NCBI GenBank assembly: GCA_014549065.1
Contig: JACDOX010000068.1
Location: 1,705,740 to 1,769,739 of the forward strand
Source of the DNA: Cardinalis cardinalis
Lineage: Eukaryota > Chordata > Aves > Passeriformes > Cardinalidae
DNA length: 64,000 nucleotides
Direction: 5' to 3'
Both the position numbers and the translations under genes were made by a program. The notes below the pieces were generated by a model that worked only from the letters and a program-made list of their open reading frames with translations, ran no database searches and was not told where the DNA came from. Shown here piece after piece: positions 47,845 through 58,500 of this stretch. The stretch's first letter is position 1; each line of letters begins with the position of its first letter.

Positions 47845-47871
47845 CATATGGAGGTCACTGCCTCCGATATA
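47845..47871 (-). promoter_or_regulatory. Iron-responsive element D of TFRC
   Basis: Minus-strand hairpin TATATCGGAGG - CAGTGA loop - CCTCCATATG with the bulged C. It corresponds to mammalian IRE D. Confidence 0.93.
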
Positions 47872-47908
47872 ACACTGTGGTAGGCAAAAACTACCTTGTT
47901 CTTTACAC

Positions 47909-47935
47909 ATTATGGGAGACACTGCCCCCGATAAT
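47909..47935 (-). promoter_or_regulatory. Iron-responsive element C of TFRC
   Basis: Minus-strand hairpin ATTATCGGGGG - CAGTGT loop - CTCCCATAAT with the bulged C. It matches mammalian IRE C with minor changes in the upper stem. Confidence 0.95.
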
Positions 47936-47937
47936 GT

Positions 47938-48130
47938 CAGTTAGGTTTCATGATACATAAGGTACTGGAAGTTTGCAGGAAGCTGCCATTTAAAAATCGT
48001 GCCAATGCCTAATCTGATGTACAGGGAGTTTCTGTGTGTTGCCACAGGTGGAACTAGGGCTACACAGCAAGGCCCTCTGCTGGGACCAGGGCCAGGAAGG
48101 AAGCTGTGCTCCCTGTGAGAGCACACGGCA
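47938..48130 (-). repeat. TFRC 3' UTR direct repeat, copy 1
   Basis: About 190 bases closely similar to 49285-49475 in the same orientation. Shared blocks include GAAGCTGCCATTTAAAAATC, TGCCAATGCCTAATCTGA and GGGACCAGGGCCAGGAAGGA. The two copies are about 1.35 kb apart. Confidence 0.9.
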
Positions 48131-48453
48131 TCCAGAAAGGGGAGCAGGAAGAAGTCTGAAGCCCACAGAGGGGCACAGACCCTGCAAGGAAGACAAATTT
48201 TTAGTACTGAATTTCCACCCAGATTATCAGCATTTCAAGGATTACTTTGGAGCGCAACCTGGATACTCACTACCAGGTTTGCACCTTCAAGTTTCTTCCA
48301 GAGGGGTGTTTTCGCCACAGAAAGCTTAATCGCTAGTTTTCCAAAACTTTTTGAGGGTCTTGTTTTGATTATTTTAAATGCAAAGTTCCAGTATCATGTT
48401 TGATTGTAATAGCAGATGCTGCTTTATTCAAAAACGACAGTATAACTGTCATA

Positions 48454-48480
48454 ATTATGGAAGGCACTGCTTCCGATAAT
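48454..48480 (-). promoter_or_regulatory. Iron-responsive element B of TFRC
   Basis: Minus-strand hairpin ATTATCGGAAG - CAGTGC loop - CTTCCATAAT, with the bulged C five bases before the loop. It matches mammalian IRE B. Confidence 0.95.
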
Positions 48481-48504
48481 TATCTTCTATAAAAAAAACA
48501 CACC

Positions 48505-48533
48505 ATTTATAGTGAACACTGTCACTGATAAAT
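48505..48533 (-). promoter_or_regulatory. Iron-responsive element A of TFRC
   Basis: On the minus strand a stem with the conserved unpaired C and a CAGTG loop (CAGTGT), flanked by ATTTAT and ATAAAT. It corresponds to the first IRE in the transcript order of mammalian TFRC. Confidence 0.93.
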
Positions 48534-48552
48534 AAATAAAGAAATAAATATC
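48527..48552 (-). promoter_or_regulatory. AU-rich element overlapping IRE A
   Basis: On the minus strand the sequence reads ATTTATTTC then TTATTTATTTATC, giving overlapping ATTTA pentamers directly before IRE A. AU-rich elements promote mRNA decay in many vertebrate 3' UTRs; function here is inferred. Confidence 0.55.
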
Positions 48553-49284
48553 TCAGTGCCAAACAAGAGCCAACCTGCAAAATGACATCAGTCAAACAGA
48601 GTTTGGCCAGCAAGAGATTTGATTTCACACAAGGCCCCTGAAGCAGCAAGGTCTGAAGTGCCAGTCTAAAGACATTTCTGCTGCAGGACTTGCTGAGGTG
48701 CCAGCTGAGGATATCAAGGGGACATTGGATAATCTTTGGGTCATTTTCCCTGGGTATTGATACCTGCCTTGGCAGAAGCAAGCCTGCAAGANGTCACTGG
48801 GACCCTGCTGTTGAGTAAAGGCAGGCAGGCACTTCAGAGCTTGCTGATAATCCAGCACTTGCGGGCTATTACTACATTGTTTAATTTTTGAACTGCAGCT
48901 CCCTGCTAGAGAAGGGACTCTTGTTACAAATGTTCAGAGGAATCCATTCCCTGTTTTGTCACTAGGTTTAGGTGGCCAACAGTTAAAAGCCTGAATAGAT
49001 GAGGTACCTCCCCACTCAAGGTACCAGTTCAGGAAACNCCTGAGCTCTTAGTTTTTAAGTACACTGGAGCAGCTGTACATGACCAGTTTGGACTGAGGTT
49101 AGGTGGAAGCCTGGTGAGAGGCTTCATGGTAATCTTACTACTGCTTTAAAACTGCCTCCTGTGAATTTGTCAAGGTGAGATTTAAATTTTATGCTCAACT
49201 TTGGTCAAAAATGTTTTGTTGCCAGAATATCTACAGGAAAGTAATGCCATGTTAGGGAGTGGGTTTCACTTAGGTTCAGGGGGT

Positions 49285-49475
49285 TTGGTTAGGTTTTACG
49301 ATATATAAGGAACTGGAAATCTGCAAGAAGCTGCCATTTAAAAATCATGCCAATGCCTAATCTGAGGTACAGGGAGTTTGTGTGTGTTGCTATAGGTGGA
49401 ACTAGATCTACACAACAAGGCCTTCTGCTGGGACCAGGGCCAGGAAGGAAGCTGTGCTCCCTGTGAGAGCACACA
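49285..49475 (-). repeat. TFRC 3' UTR direct repeat, copy 2
   Basis: Partner of 47938-48130, beginning about 45 bases after the TFRC stop codon. Both copies happen to carry a 61-codon open frame that I do not consider a gene. Confidence 0.9.
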
Positions 49476-49518
49476 GCTCTCCTGTACCTTAGACGGGTAA
49501 TCCAGGTGTTTGCTGTGT

Positions 49519-52500
49519 CTAGATTTCGTTGTCTGTATTCCAGATATCGCCTACTAAAGCATTGGCAGCCCCTTTAATGGTCCAGGTCGCCAGGGCCATC
49601 TGCTCTTTCAGCTCATTCACATCCACACTGGTCTTGTTGGCTGCCAGCTGCTCCAGGTTCTCCAGCAGACTCTTCAGGGTGTGGCTGCCTCTGCCGAAGA
49701 AGATGTGGCGGAAGGGAGCATCTTTTGGTGAGAGGTATGGAGAGAGGAAGTCATATTCCACCTGAGTAGAGGTGCAAATAGAGGGTTATACTCTCACCTC
49801 CCAAGTTTTTCCTTCCTGATCTGCCNGCCTCTGATCCCCACTCAGCCCNTTCCCACAGCAGCTCTGCAAGGGCCAGACCCTCTCTCATGAGCAAGCCATC
49901 ATGCTGCCACTAAGCAAGTGGAAGAGACACCAGTCTGCACAGTGCCCATGGCCCCTTAGGGAAAGGCCCATCCCAGCCAGCACTCTCTTCCTTTGTGAAG
50001 GAAGAAAAACCAGTTGAAGATACCCACCTTCATCATCCTGTCATTCAGGGCTCTGCGGACAATCCTGTTTTCCCTGTCACTGTTTTCGATGTCTCTTCTC
50101 AGTGCATCTGCAGCTCTCTGGAAGTCTCCACGAGCAAAATACAGCCAGTTCAAGGTCAGCCCCAGTTCCTGCAAGGGAGGAGCTGTTAGCAAACCTGATT
50201 TTCTTCTTTTGCTGCTCTCTTACCAAAAGAAAGTGTTGGGTTTTTTTTTTCTTGGCAGTTTAGCCAAGTAGCAGAACAAGTTCCTGGCAGGCTCTTCTGA
50301 GGTCACTCCCTACCCACAGTTTCTTGTNGATTTTCAGCAAAGGTGCAAATGAGATGGAAAGCTGCACTATGCTGTGAATGATAACCACAGAAGAAACTGT
50401 TCACATCCATTTCCTCAAGAGCTCATGACATCCAGATCAGCTAAATCTGTCTGCCGCAGCTACTCTGCCTGTACAGCTCTGTAAGGAACATCTATTCTGG
50501 CCACACTTCACTAGCCTTTTATGTCTAAAGGGGAAAGGTGTTCATCCTGCTGTATCCACTGGCACAGGGCCATATTAGCNCCATAATCATTAGGGATTTG
50601 GTGAACATGGGCCCCATAATCATTAGGGNTTTGGTGAACTCAGNGTCCTTCTAACCTTCACATCGCCATTGAAGTGCCAAAGCTTCTCCTGGAATGACAG
50701 CAATTCGTCACTGTATCTATCCAAGTCCAGGAAGAGCTCATGGTCATGGGTCATCCTGAGAGCTATTTGTCCAGCAACTTCTGCAGCAGTACGCATGAGA
50801 GGATACAAGTTGACAGTCTTCCTTTTCAGGTTAGCCAGAGTGTCCTCAGTAGTGCCCAAAAAGGCATACTCGTCACCTTCCTGCAAGAAAGAAGGTATTG
50901 AAGTTAGCCAAGAATGCTTTTCCGGTTAGACTTTTTTCATCCCCCACCAAAGGTTGCTTGTTACCTCCCCTCCATCCCATCTCCCTGTGCTGCTAAGGAG
51001 CAAAGACTCAAGTGGCAAAACTTCAAAGCACTGGGAAGGGAATGGAGCTCTTGTATCTCATCCCTGACAGCTTCCAGTGACCAGCAGGATGTTCTGCTCA
51101 GTACTTGCTCAGGGCAATGATATCACTTCCACAATGCCCTCTGCTTGCTGACCAGCAGGCTGTAGAACAGTTTTTCCANTGATGCAGCAACAGATTGACA
51201 TCTTTCTATTGCTTTTAGCTTCTGATTCATTGACATCTGAACCTCCAGAAAAGCAAGTGACCCCTCTCCCCAAAAACCTGCAAGTATTCAGTACTTTGGA
51301 ACAGAGGCTGTAAGGCCAGCCTTGTCCCAGGAGCAGTCTTTACAGCAAGTACTGCCACAGCCACCAAGTCCGGAGGCTGCACCTCCTCCCTCTGAGAGGC
51401 TCTTGCAAGGACATTGAGCTTGGACAGCACCTTTTGCCCTGCCACCAACTTCTGCTGTAAGATATCCTTACAGCACTCTGCATGGAATGAGCACACCAGG
51501 CAAGCACACACTACTTACATCGTAGAAACCAAAGGAAACCACTGGGATTCCTGAGTAGGCCAGAAAAGGGAACGCTGCATTATCCAGATCAAGGGGAACG
51601 CTGCAGAAAATAAGCACTGAGCAGTTACCAACTGGTTTGGGCACCCCAGGAGAAAAGCTACAAGCTCTACAATTGAAGCTCTGAGCCACTAGAACTCTAG
51701 ACAAGACTGAAAGAGTCCCAACCAAATCCATGGTCCTACTTGTCCATTCCCTGCCACTGGACTTGGTACAAGGCTGTTCCTGTCCTNCAGGAAGGTGGCT
51801 GGGCTGCCTCAGCCAGCTTGGGGCAGCACAGTTAGTGCTGTACTGTTAACACTTCCCTAACCCCATGTCAGAAGGTAGAGCCCACCCCAGACAGCAGTAN
51901 GACACTCCAGCAGAATCCATACTGTTTGCTCCTTTATGGAGATCTGCTTTCTCCAGATGAAAGAGATGAATGACAGTACTTACACTTTCTTTATCCAGTC
52001 ACTGCCAAATCTGCTATCCAGGAAACGCGAATCGTTTGTGGGGTCCTTTACCTGCACAGAGATGAGAGTCACTGCACTTGTTCTGACATCTGCTTGGGCT
52101 TTTAGCTCCATCCTGGAGCTTACACTGATGTGTAGATGCCAGAGTAAGGTGTGCTCCCCTGACCTTTCTCCACACTGGCACATCTGCCACTGAACTGCAG
52201 CATTTGCTGATTTTAGATTCTGCATGTGTCAACTGCAATTCCCCAGAGCCCAGCTGATTTCAGACAGGGCCCCTTCAGAATCCCAGGTTTTTCTCCTAAA
52301 CGGGTCTTTCTCCTGTCAAGTGGGCAAAGTGACCCAGCACTGCTCTGTCTGCTTTCAGTTCCCCCTTAAAACCACAGTCACCTTGATCAGATCAATGCCC
52401 TTTAGCTCACCCTCTTCATAATTGTCTCCAGCAATGAGTACAGCAATGGGCTAGCAGAAATCTTGATGTCTGTGGAGCCTGCAAAAAATGAAAGGGTATT

Positions 52501-55500
52501 TGACATACTGGCACAATCAACCACAACTGCTAGAGCTGCCCACCCCTGATCTGCAGCTATAGNTGCCAAAGGACCTTCAACAGACACAGGACAGTCTATT
52601 GGGATTTAGCAGAGTTGNCTCCTCATGGCTTAGGCTGTACCAGCCTCCCAGCTTCAATGACAGCAGGAGAATAAATGGAGGCAGGCCAGTCTTCAGACAC
52701 ACACACACCAGCCACCTCTTGGCACAGCCCCCATTCCTAGAGGTTAAGGGATGTCTGTTCAAGCTATTCTAGTCCCACCCAATTTAAAGAAGTACTTGAA
52801 AGAGTAGCAGGTTACCCAGGACTGCAGTATCCAAGTTGATATAAGTGAAGGCTTTGGCATGCAGCGTNGTGGAGTACCCCTAGAACAAAACAAATATTTT
52901 AATAATGAGAAACAGCAGTCCAACACCAGAATGTTTAATCCACAGGAACAACTGCAGAGCCATCCTGCAGAACTCTATTATAAACAACCAATACCTCCAG
53001 CCACTCNGTAGCACCCACAGCTCCGTACTCTCCCGCACTCCAGCTAGCAAAGATAATGCTGCGCCGTGGTTTGTAGTCATCTGTAAAGAGAGAGAGACTC
53101 AGAGGTCTGCCCTTTCCCCATGGAGATGCAGATTAGCACTGCAGGCCCGGGATGATGAATTGCCTGCTCCTCAGACAGCGCTGCTGCAGAGAAATGTGCC
53201 CGTCGCACGGCCACTGTACCCTGCCCCCACATGCTGCAGGGCTGCGCAGGAGAACAATGCTGTCTGCATTTCCACTCTGTTTTGTTTAGCTGCCTGAGCC
53301 CAAAATTAACCCTGGAGACAAGTGTTCTCACACTAACTGCCAACATGCAGTCCCCACTGCTCCAGCTGGTCAGACACTTCAGAGTTTTCCCACTTTGGGC
53401 CTGGCTGTCCAACAGACAGCTCAAGTTTAAGGTTTGCATCCCGTGTTATCCAAGGACACACTGGTAATTGAGCCATACCAGATACAGGCAGGCAGTCCCT
53501 TGGAAGTGAATGCTCACTGCAGACAAGTTGTACTGGACAAGAAACAGCTTCTCAGGAAGCTTTGTTGGATTCCCTACTCCTTCTAAAGGACTGCTTTGCA
53601 ACTGGGCTCTCCAGTGTTAACACACAGAGAGCTAGACCTGCATCACCACCCACCCTCGTGCTTTTGCTCACAAATATTTACCATTTTTCACCATGTCTGA
53701 GATCACACGGGCAAGTTCCAACAAGATGGCAGTGCCAACTCCAGCCTTGGCTGCTCCTGGCCCCCAGGAGTCTCTCTGGGCTCCGAGCACAACGTAGCGG
53801 TCTGTAAAGGAGACAAGATCAAGACCTGAGCTGCAGGCTTCAGACTGCAAATACCATTTATGAGAGGAGCAGCTTTCAGCTTCTGTATTAGGATGAGAGT
53901 CTGCAGCCTGATCCCTGAATCTGGCACACAGAGTGCTCTCATTAGCCTTTCCCTGGAAGCATGGTTCAGATTTCTCTCTGATGCTCAGGGGAAGGCCTTG
54001 GTTCTGCTGACAAAGAAATGTCATCTGTCTGGGAGCAGCTGTCCCATTCCAATAACCACAGAAGAGGAAGGGTTCCTCTCAAGACTGAGCCACAATGCAG
54101 CTGCTTTTACCTGGTTCTTCAAATCCCTTGATAACACCAAAGATGTTCAGAATCTTCCTATCCACCATAACNTTGTTCACAGTCAGTTTCACTGTCATCT
54201 TGCTGCTGCCGCTCACTGTCACCTTACATCCCATGATATCAGCTCTCCACTCCTCAAGGCATTTGTCTCCATCCATTTTTCTGAGAGAAAAAGAAGATCC
54301 TTTGAACTCATTATCCAGCTCTGACCTCGTTTAGCTCTTGTGTGAAAAATGCACACCTGCAACTGCAGATGCAACCTTGTTCAGGGCCTGCCTCAGAGAG
54401 TTTGCAGTTCTGTCTCACTAATTATGCAGGGAGGGGTAGACTGCAGAGACCAAGAGGAATCCAACACCAGATTAAGTTCAATCTTTAAGGCATGAGACAT
54501 GGACATAAATCACTCTTCTCCAGCCAGTTCCAGAACGTGCTCCCTGCCACACACAGCAGAGAGCAGCAGAGAGCTCTGTCTCACAGCACCTCACACCATC
54601 CTCAGTCCTAGCAAGAGGCAGCACCTCAGCCAGCATGACAGCAGAAACACTTACCCAAACAGTCTGGCTGCTGCTTCTCTAGAGATAGTTTGGACAGGAA
54701 TTTGAGGTAGTCCAGAAGATTCCACTGGTGGGAACTGGGTGTGGTTGAAAGAAGGGAAGCCTGGGGTGAAAGGGTCTCCAGTTCCAAGGTGGGCCTATGA
54801 AAAGCAAGAGGAGTCCTCAAGTCTCACCAGAGTCCAACAGTATTCCTCTACACAAGGGCACTGCTGGACTGCTCAGGCTGCAGCCCCCAGCCAGAGAGGT
54901 TCTCAAGATCAACCAGGAGAACCAGTTACAAACTCACATGTGCAAAGGGGACATAGGAATCTGCCTTCCTGTCATTTGAGGGGCCCGGGTACATCAGGAC
55001 ACCAACTGCTCCTTCCTTTCTGGCATTTGCAACCTGCAGCAAAGAGAAACATTAAGTGTACATCTGCACTGCAAGCCAGGGGAGTCCAGGCAAGAACATG
55101 GAGTAATGGTGTGAAGGTTGTGCTTCTCAGTGCCCAACTCCACAGCAGATTTTAACAGCTACCTGACAGATACACAAGGCAGCTGAATCCTAGCAACTCA
55201 ACCCTACTCCAGGCAAACTGTCTAACATCCTTTTGAACAGTTAGGACACACCACAGTGTCTCAGTCTATGATTCCTTCAGCTTATACTTGCTCCTTGGAG
55301 CAGCTTAAATTGTAATATTATTTAATTTTGATTATGCTCCATCCATTTTCCCAAGATGAGATTAGTCTCAAGACAAGCAGCCACTGGAGGCTCATCTTCA
55401 CACAGAAAATGGTGGCAGGGTGGACTAGCCAGGTCCCTGTTTAACACACCTACAACCCAGCTGCAGTATGCCACTGGCACAAACAGTCTTGTACAGCTAG

Positions 55501-58500
55501 ACACCAGTTTGGAAAGTGGGAATGGGATTGGAGAACTAGTGAGCATATTTTTTAGAAGCACTTTCTGGCTCTGCTTGTCTCAGATGCTTGCAGACAAGGC
55601 TGAGTCCAACTGCAAAGGGTCCTGTGCCCCAGCCCCCCCCAGAAGCACCCATCTGAGGGGCAGCTCTGGGTCAGATATGGAACAGGCTTGCATATGGAAA
55701 CACCTGGATCCTTTAGCCTGCTTGGCTGTTTGGTTCTGTTCTCTACAGAGGGAACACTACAGCAGCATGCTGGACACAGTACCAGCACTGCCACATGGTC
55801 CAAGGAACAGTCAGCAAGGGCCCAAGTGACACACTGCAGCCAAACTTTGAAAGTATCTGGCTACAGCAGCAAGAGGTGTCCTGGAGGCAAGGCTGTGTGC
55901 TTCTGGCAGCCTTGTGGCTGTATCTAGTGATATTAGCCAGCTCTGCTCCCAGCCCCACCACTCCAGAGGTCTGGTTNCTCCAGCTAACTGCCTGAGGCCA
56001 AGAAGAATTGCACCATGAACAGTCACAAACTCTGCTCAGCCTCAGTGTCCAGACCTGCACGTGGAGCTTTAGTGCAAACAAGCAAGACCAGGCCTGCAGA
56101 ACAATCCTACATACACGAGTTCTACAGACCTAAAAAAGACATACCTCTGCACCTCAAAGAGTAGGAAGCATAGCTTCCTGCTGCCAAGTCTAGCCAGGCT
56201 CTGGGGCAGACACTGCTTACCTTCTCAGCAAGGGTTATTTTTCCAGCTCTGAAGATGATTATAGCTCCATTCATTGAAACACCCAAATTTTGTATCTTCT
56301 GAAAATCTTCTTTCCGTCCATAGTTCACATAGACGGGTTTGCCCTGCAACAGAAACACTGGTTATGAATGCAGCAGTCCTAAGTCAGTAAGATACCTGAA
56401 ACAGCCTACAGAGTCACTGTAACAGTGACTCCTGTTAACAGCAGGGAGCTGAGGCTCAGCAATGTAAACTGATCCAGTGCAAGACGTCTGTTGGAGCAGC
56501 GCTTCTGCCAAGGTTCTTGTCTGGATTCCAGCAGGGAAGTTTAAAGTTACTCTTGCATCTTGCTGCAGTAAGAATACTATGTGGGCCCATTCCTCTCTCC
56601 NCACTCTGACTACCCTGGCCAGCTCACTTAACTGGGGAGGGCTTTATACACTCCCTGTCTTAAAGGGATTTATTTTTTAAGTGTACAGACACATTTCCAG
56701 GATTCTTCTGGAGTCACTTACAGTAACTGTGCCAGTCTTGCTGTATGCCACATATGCATCAGGACTCTCCAACTCTTCTTCTTGACCATCTTCTACAATG
56801 AACACTTGGTTCCTGCTGTTAAACATAGAGAGACAGCATTAAACTCTTTCACACAAGAATTTAATTAGCTCAGTATTCTGAGTTAGTATTCTGACTGTAT
56901 TCAGTCTGTGCTCTAACAATTCTGATCAAGTCAATGGAGCCTGAAATAGATAGACTCATTCCAGCAAATATGTTCCATGCAAAAATCTCTGGAGTTGGTC
57001 AGAGACATTAATGAAGGCTGATTTCTAACACTAGTAGCAGAAAGAATATCTGCTTCCAAGTCTCTCAGTCACCTCCTAAGAGAAGCTGAGCAAACTAATT
57101 TCCCGTGATAAAAAGGGGAAGTAAGACACGAGGGTGTGAGCTGTCAGACAACACAAAGCCTGTTGACAACCTCCTGAGCTACTGGAGAAGCCACTGCCAG
57201 GTGTGCAGACAGAGTGTCCGGGTGACAAGACAGAGTCATCTGTGCCAGCAGTTTTAGACACAGGGAATCTGCCTTTCAGCTGAGTTTTCNCTCAAGTTTG
57301 TTTTCCCTCCACTTCCTAAGCATACCTGGAGGAAACAGCTCCCCCAGAAGTGCTGCTTCCAGACCCTCTGGATTTAGAAAGCCTGAGAAGAGGCAAGAGC
57401 AGTTATCTCTTTGCTGGATTGAGGTTAACTTTGCAGAGTGGTAACTTGCTCACAATTTTCACATCATTTTAAGCAGAAATCACACATTTTCTCAAGACTA
57501 CAGGTATCCATGTACAGGTACCCAGGTGCTATATGGACGAGATGTGCACCTCTTCTTTCACATACCTGCCTTTATCCTGCAGCCTAACATAGTGCTCATC
57601 GTTCCACACGTCATCCATGCGGAAGCTGGTGAACTGGTCATGAACGTGGCTGGCAGTGCTCTCATCTTCAGCTTTGCCAGCTTCAAAAGAATTCTTACTT
57701 TCTCTTTGCCTGTAGGTAACAGATATATACATATAGCTTAGGCTACAGCACCAGGCTGCACTGCAGCCTGCAAAGCCATTTAAGCCTGAGTTTAAAACAA
57801 GCCACCTTACATAAGGCCCTTGTTCTCCAAATGAGCCCAAGTTCTGCTTACAGGCTGTGCCTCTCTCAAAGCTCTAGATAAACCTTCTGGAACCCTTACC
57901 TCAGGTTGGCCTCAAGATGTGCAGTTGACAGTTTAGATGACAACATTTTTCTTAATTCAGGCCAGTATAAGATGCGTGGTCCAGAAACCTCTTCTTCCTC
58001 CATTCCATCATCTGAGAAGTAAGATGCAGTGGGAGTCATCTCGCAGTTGCCACTTCCATCCAGACACCTGTTAACCCTCTGCATGCGTCCACGATAACTC
58101 AGGTAGCCGATCAGAAACCCTGGGAAAAAACAGGAATTTCTTTGTGCTGCAGAAAGATGACTGAACCCTACCACACAGCTTCAGAGTTGAGATACATCTC
58201 TGCTCTCACCATTTTTTATGAGCTGGCTTACCCAAGGACAGACAAATATGCAGCCTGACATTCTGCCTGAGCTGGCATGTTTTAAGGGGCATTGTAAATC
58301 TGATCTTGCATTTGGCAGAGTCTCAGCAGCACCACTTGGAAAGGAAAATATTCTCTTTAGGCCAGTGGCATTGTTAAAACCTTAAGAGACAAGTACCAAA
58401 GGCTTTACTCATCTGTTAACTCATATCTCTACAGAAGTGTTAGGAGTTAATGGAGGGAAAACCAAAACTTTGACATGGACCAGTTTTCCCTTCAGCTAAG

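Larger units (their letters stand above)
46500..49518 (-). other. TFRC: TFRC 3' UTR
   Basis: About 3 kb between the stop codon and two AATAAA signals (46575-46570 and 46505-46500 on the minus strand). It holds five iron-responsive elements, an AU-rich stretch, and several internal direct repeats. In vertebrates this UTR controls TFRC mRNA stability: iron regulatory proteins bind the elements when iron is scarce and protect the message. Confidence 0.85.
49519..58119 (-). other. TFRC: TFRC ectodomain exons
   Basis: Seventeen exons from 58119 down to the stop encode the stalk, apical (protease-associated), M28-peptidase-like and helical regions. Landmarks are CLDGSGNCEMTP in the stalk, YVAYSKTGTVTGKPVYVNYG, GKITLAEK, GTGDPFTPGFPSFNHTQFPP, GAQRDSWGPGAAKAGVGTA, SWSAGEYGAVGATEWLE, DLDNAAFPFLAYSGIPVVSF and LNWLYFARGDFQRAADALRR. 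The C-terminus ends DIWNTDNEI. The family is a peptidase fold that lost metal-dependent activity. The donor after 50656 is an unusual GTTAGA. Confidence 0.95.

Noticed and set aside
47941..49474. Paired 61-codon frames in the two 190-bp repeats
   Set aside because: Both lie in the TFRC 3' UTR and match only because the DNA is duplicated.
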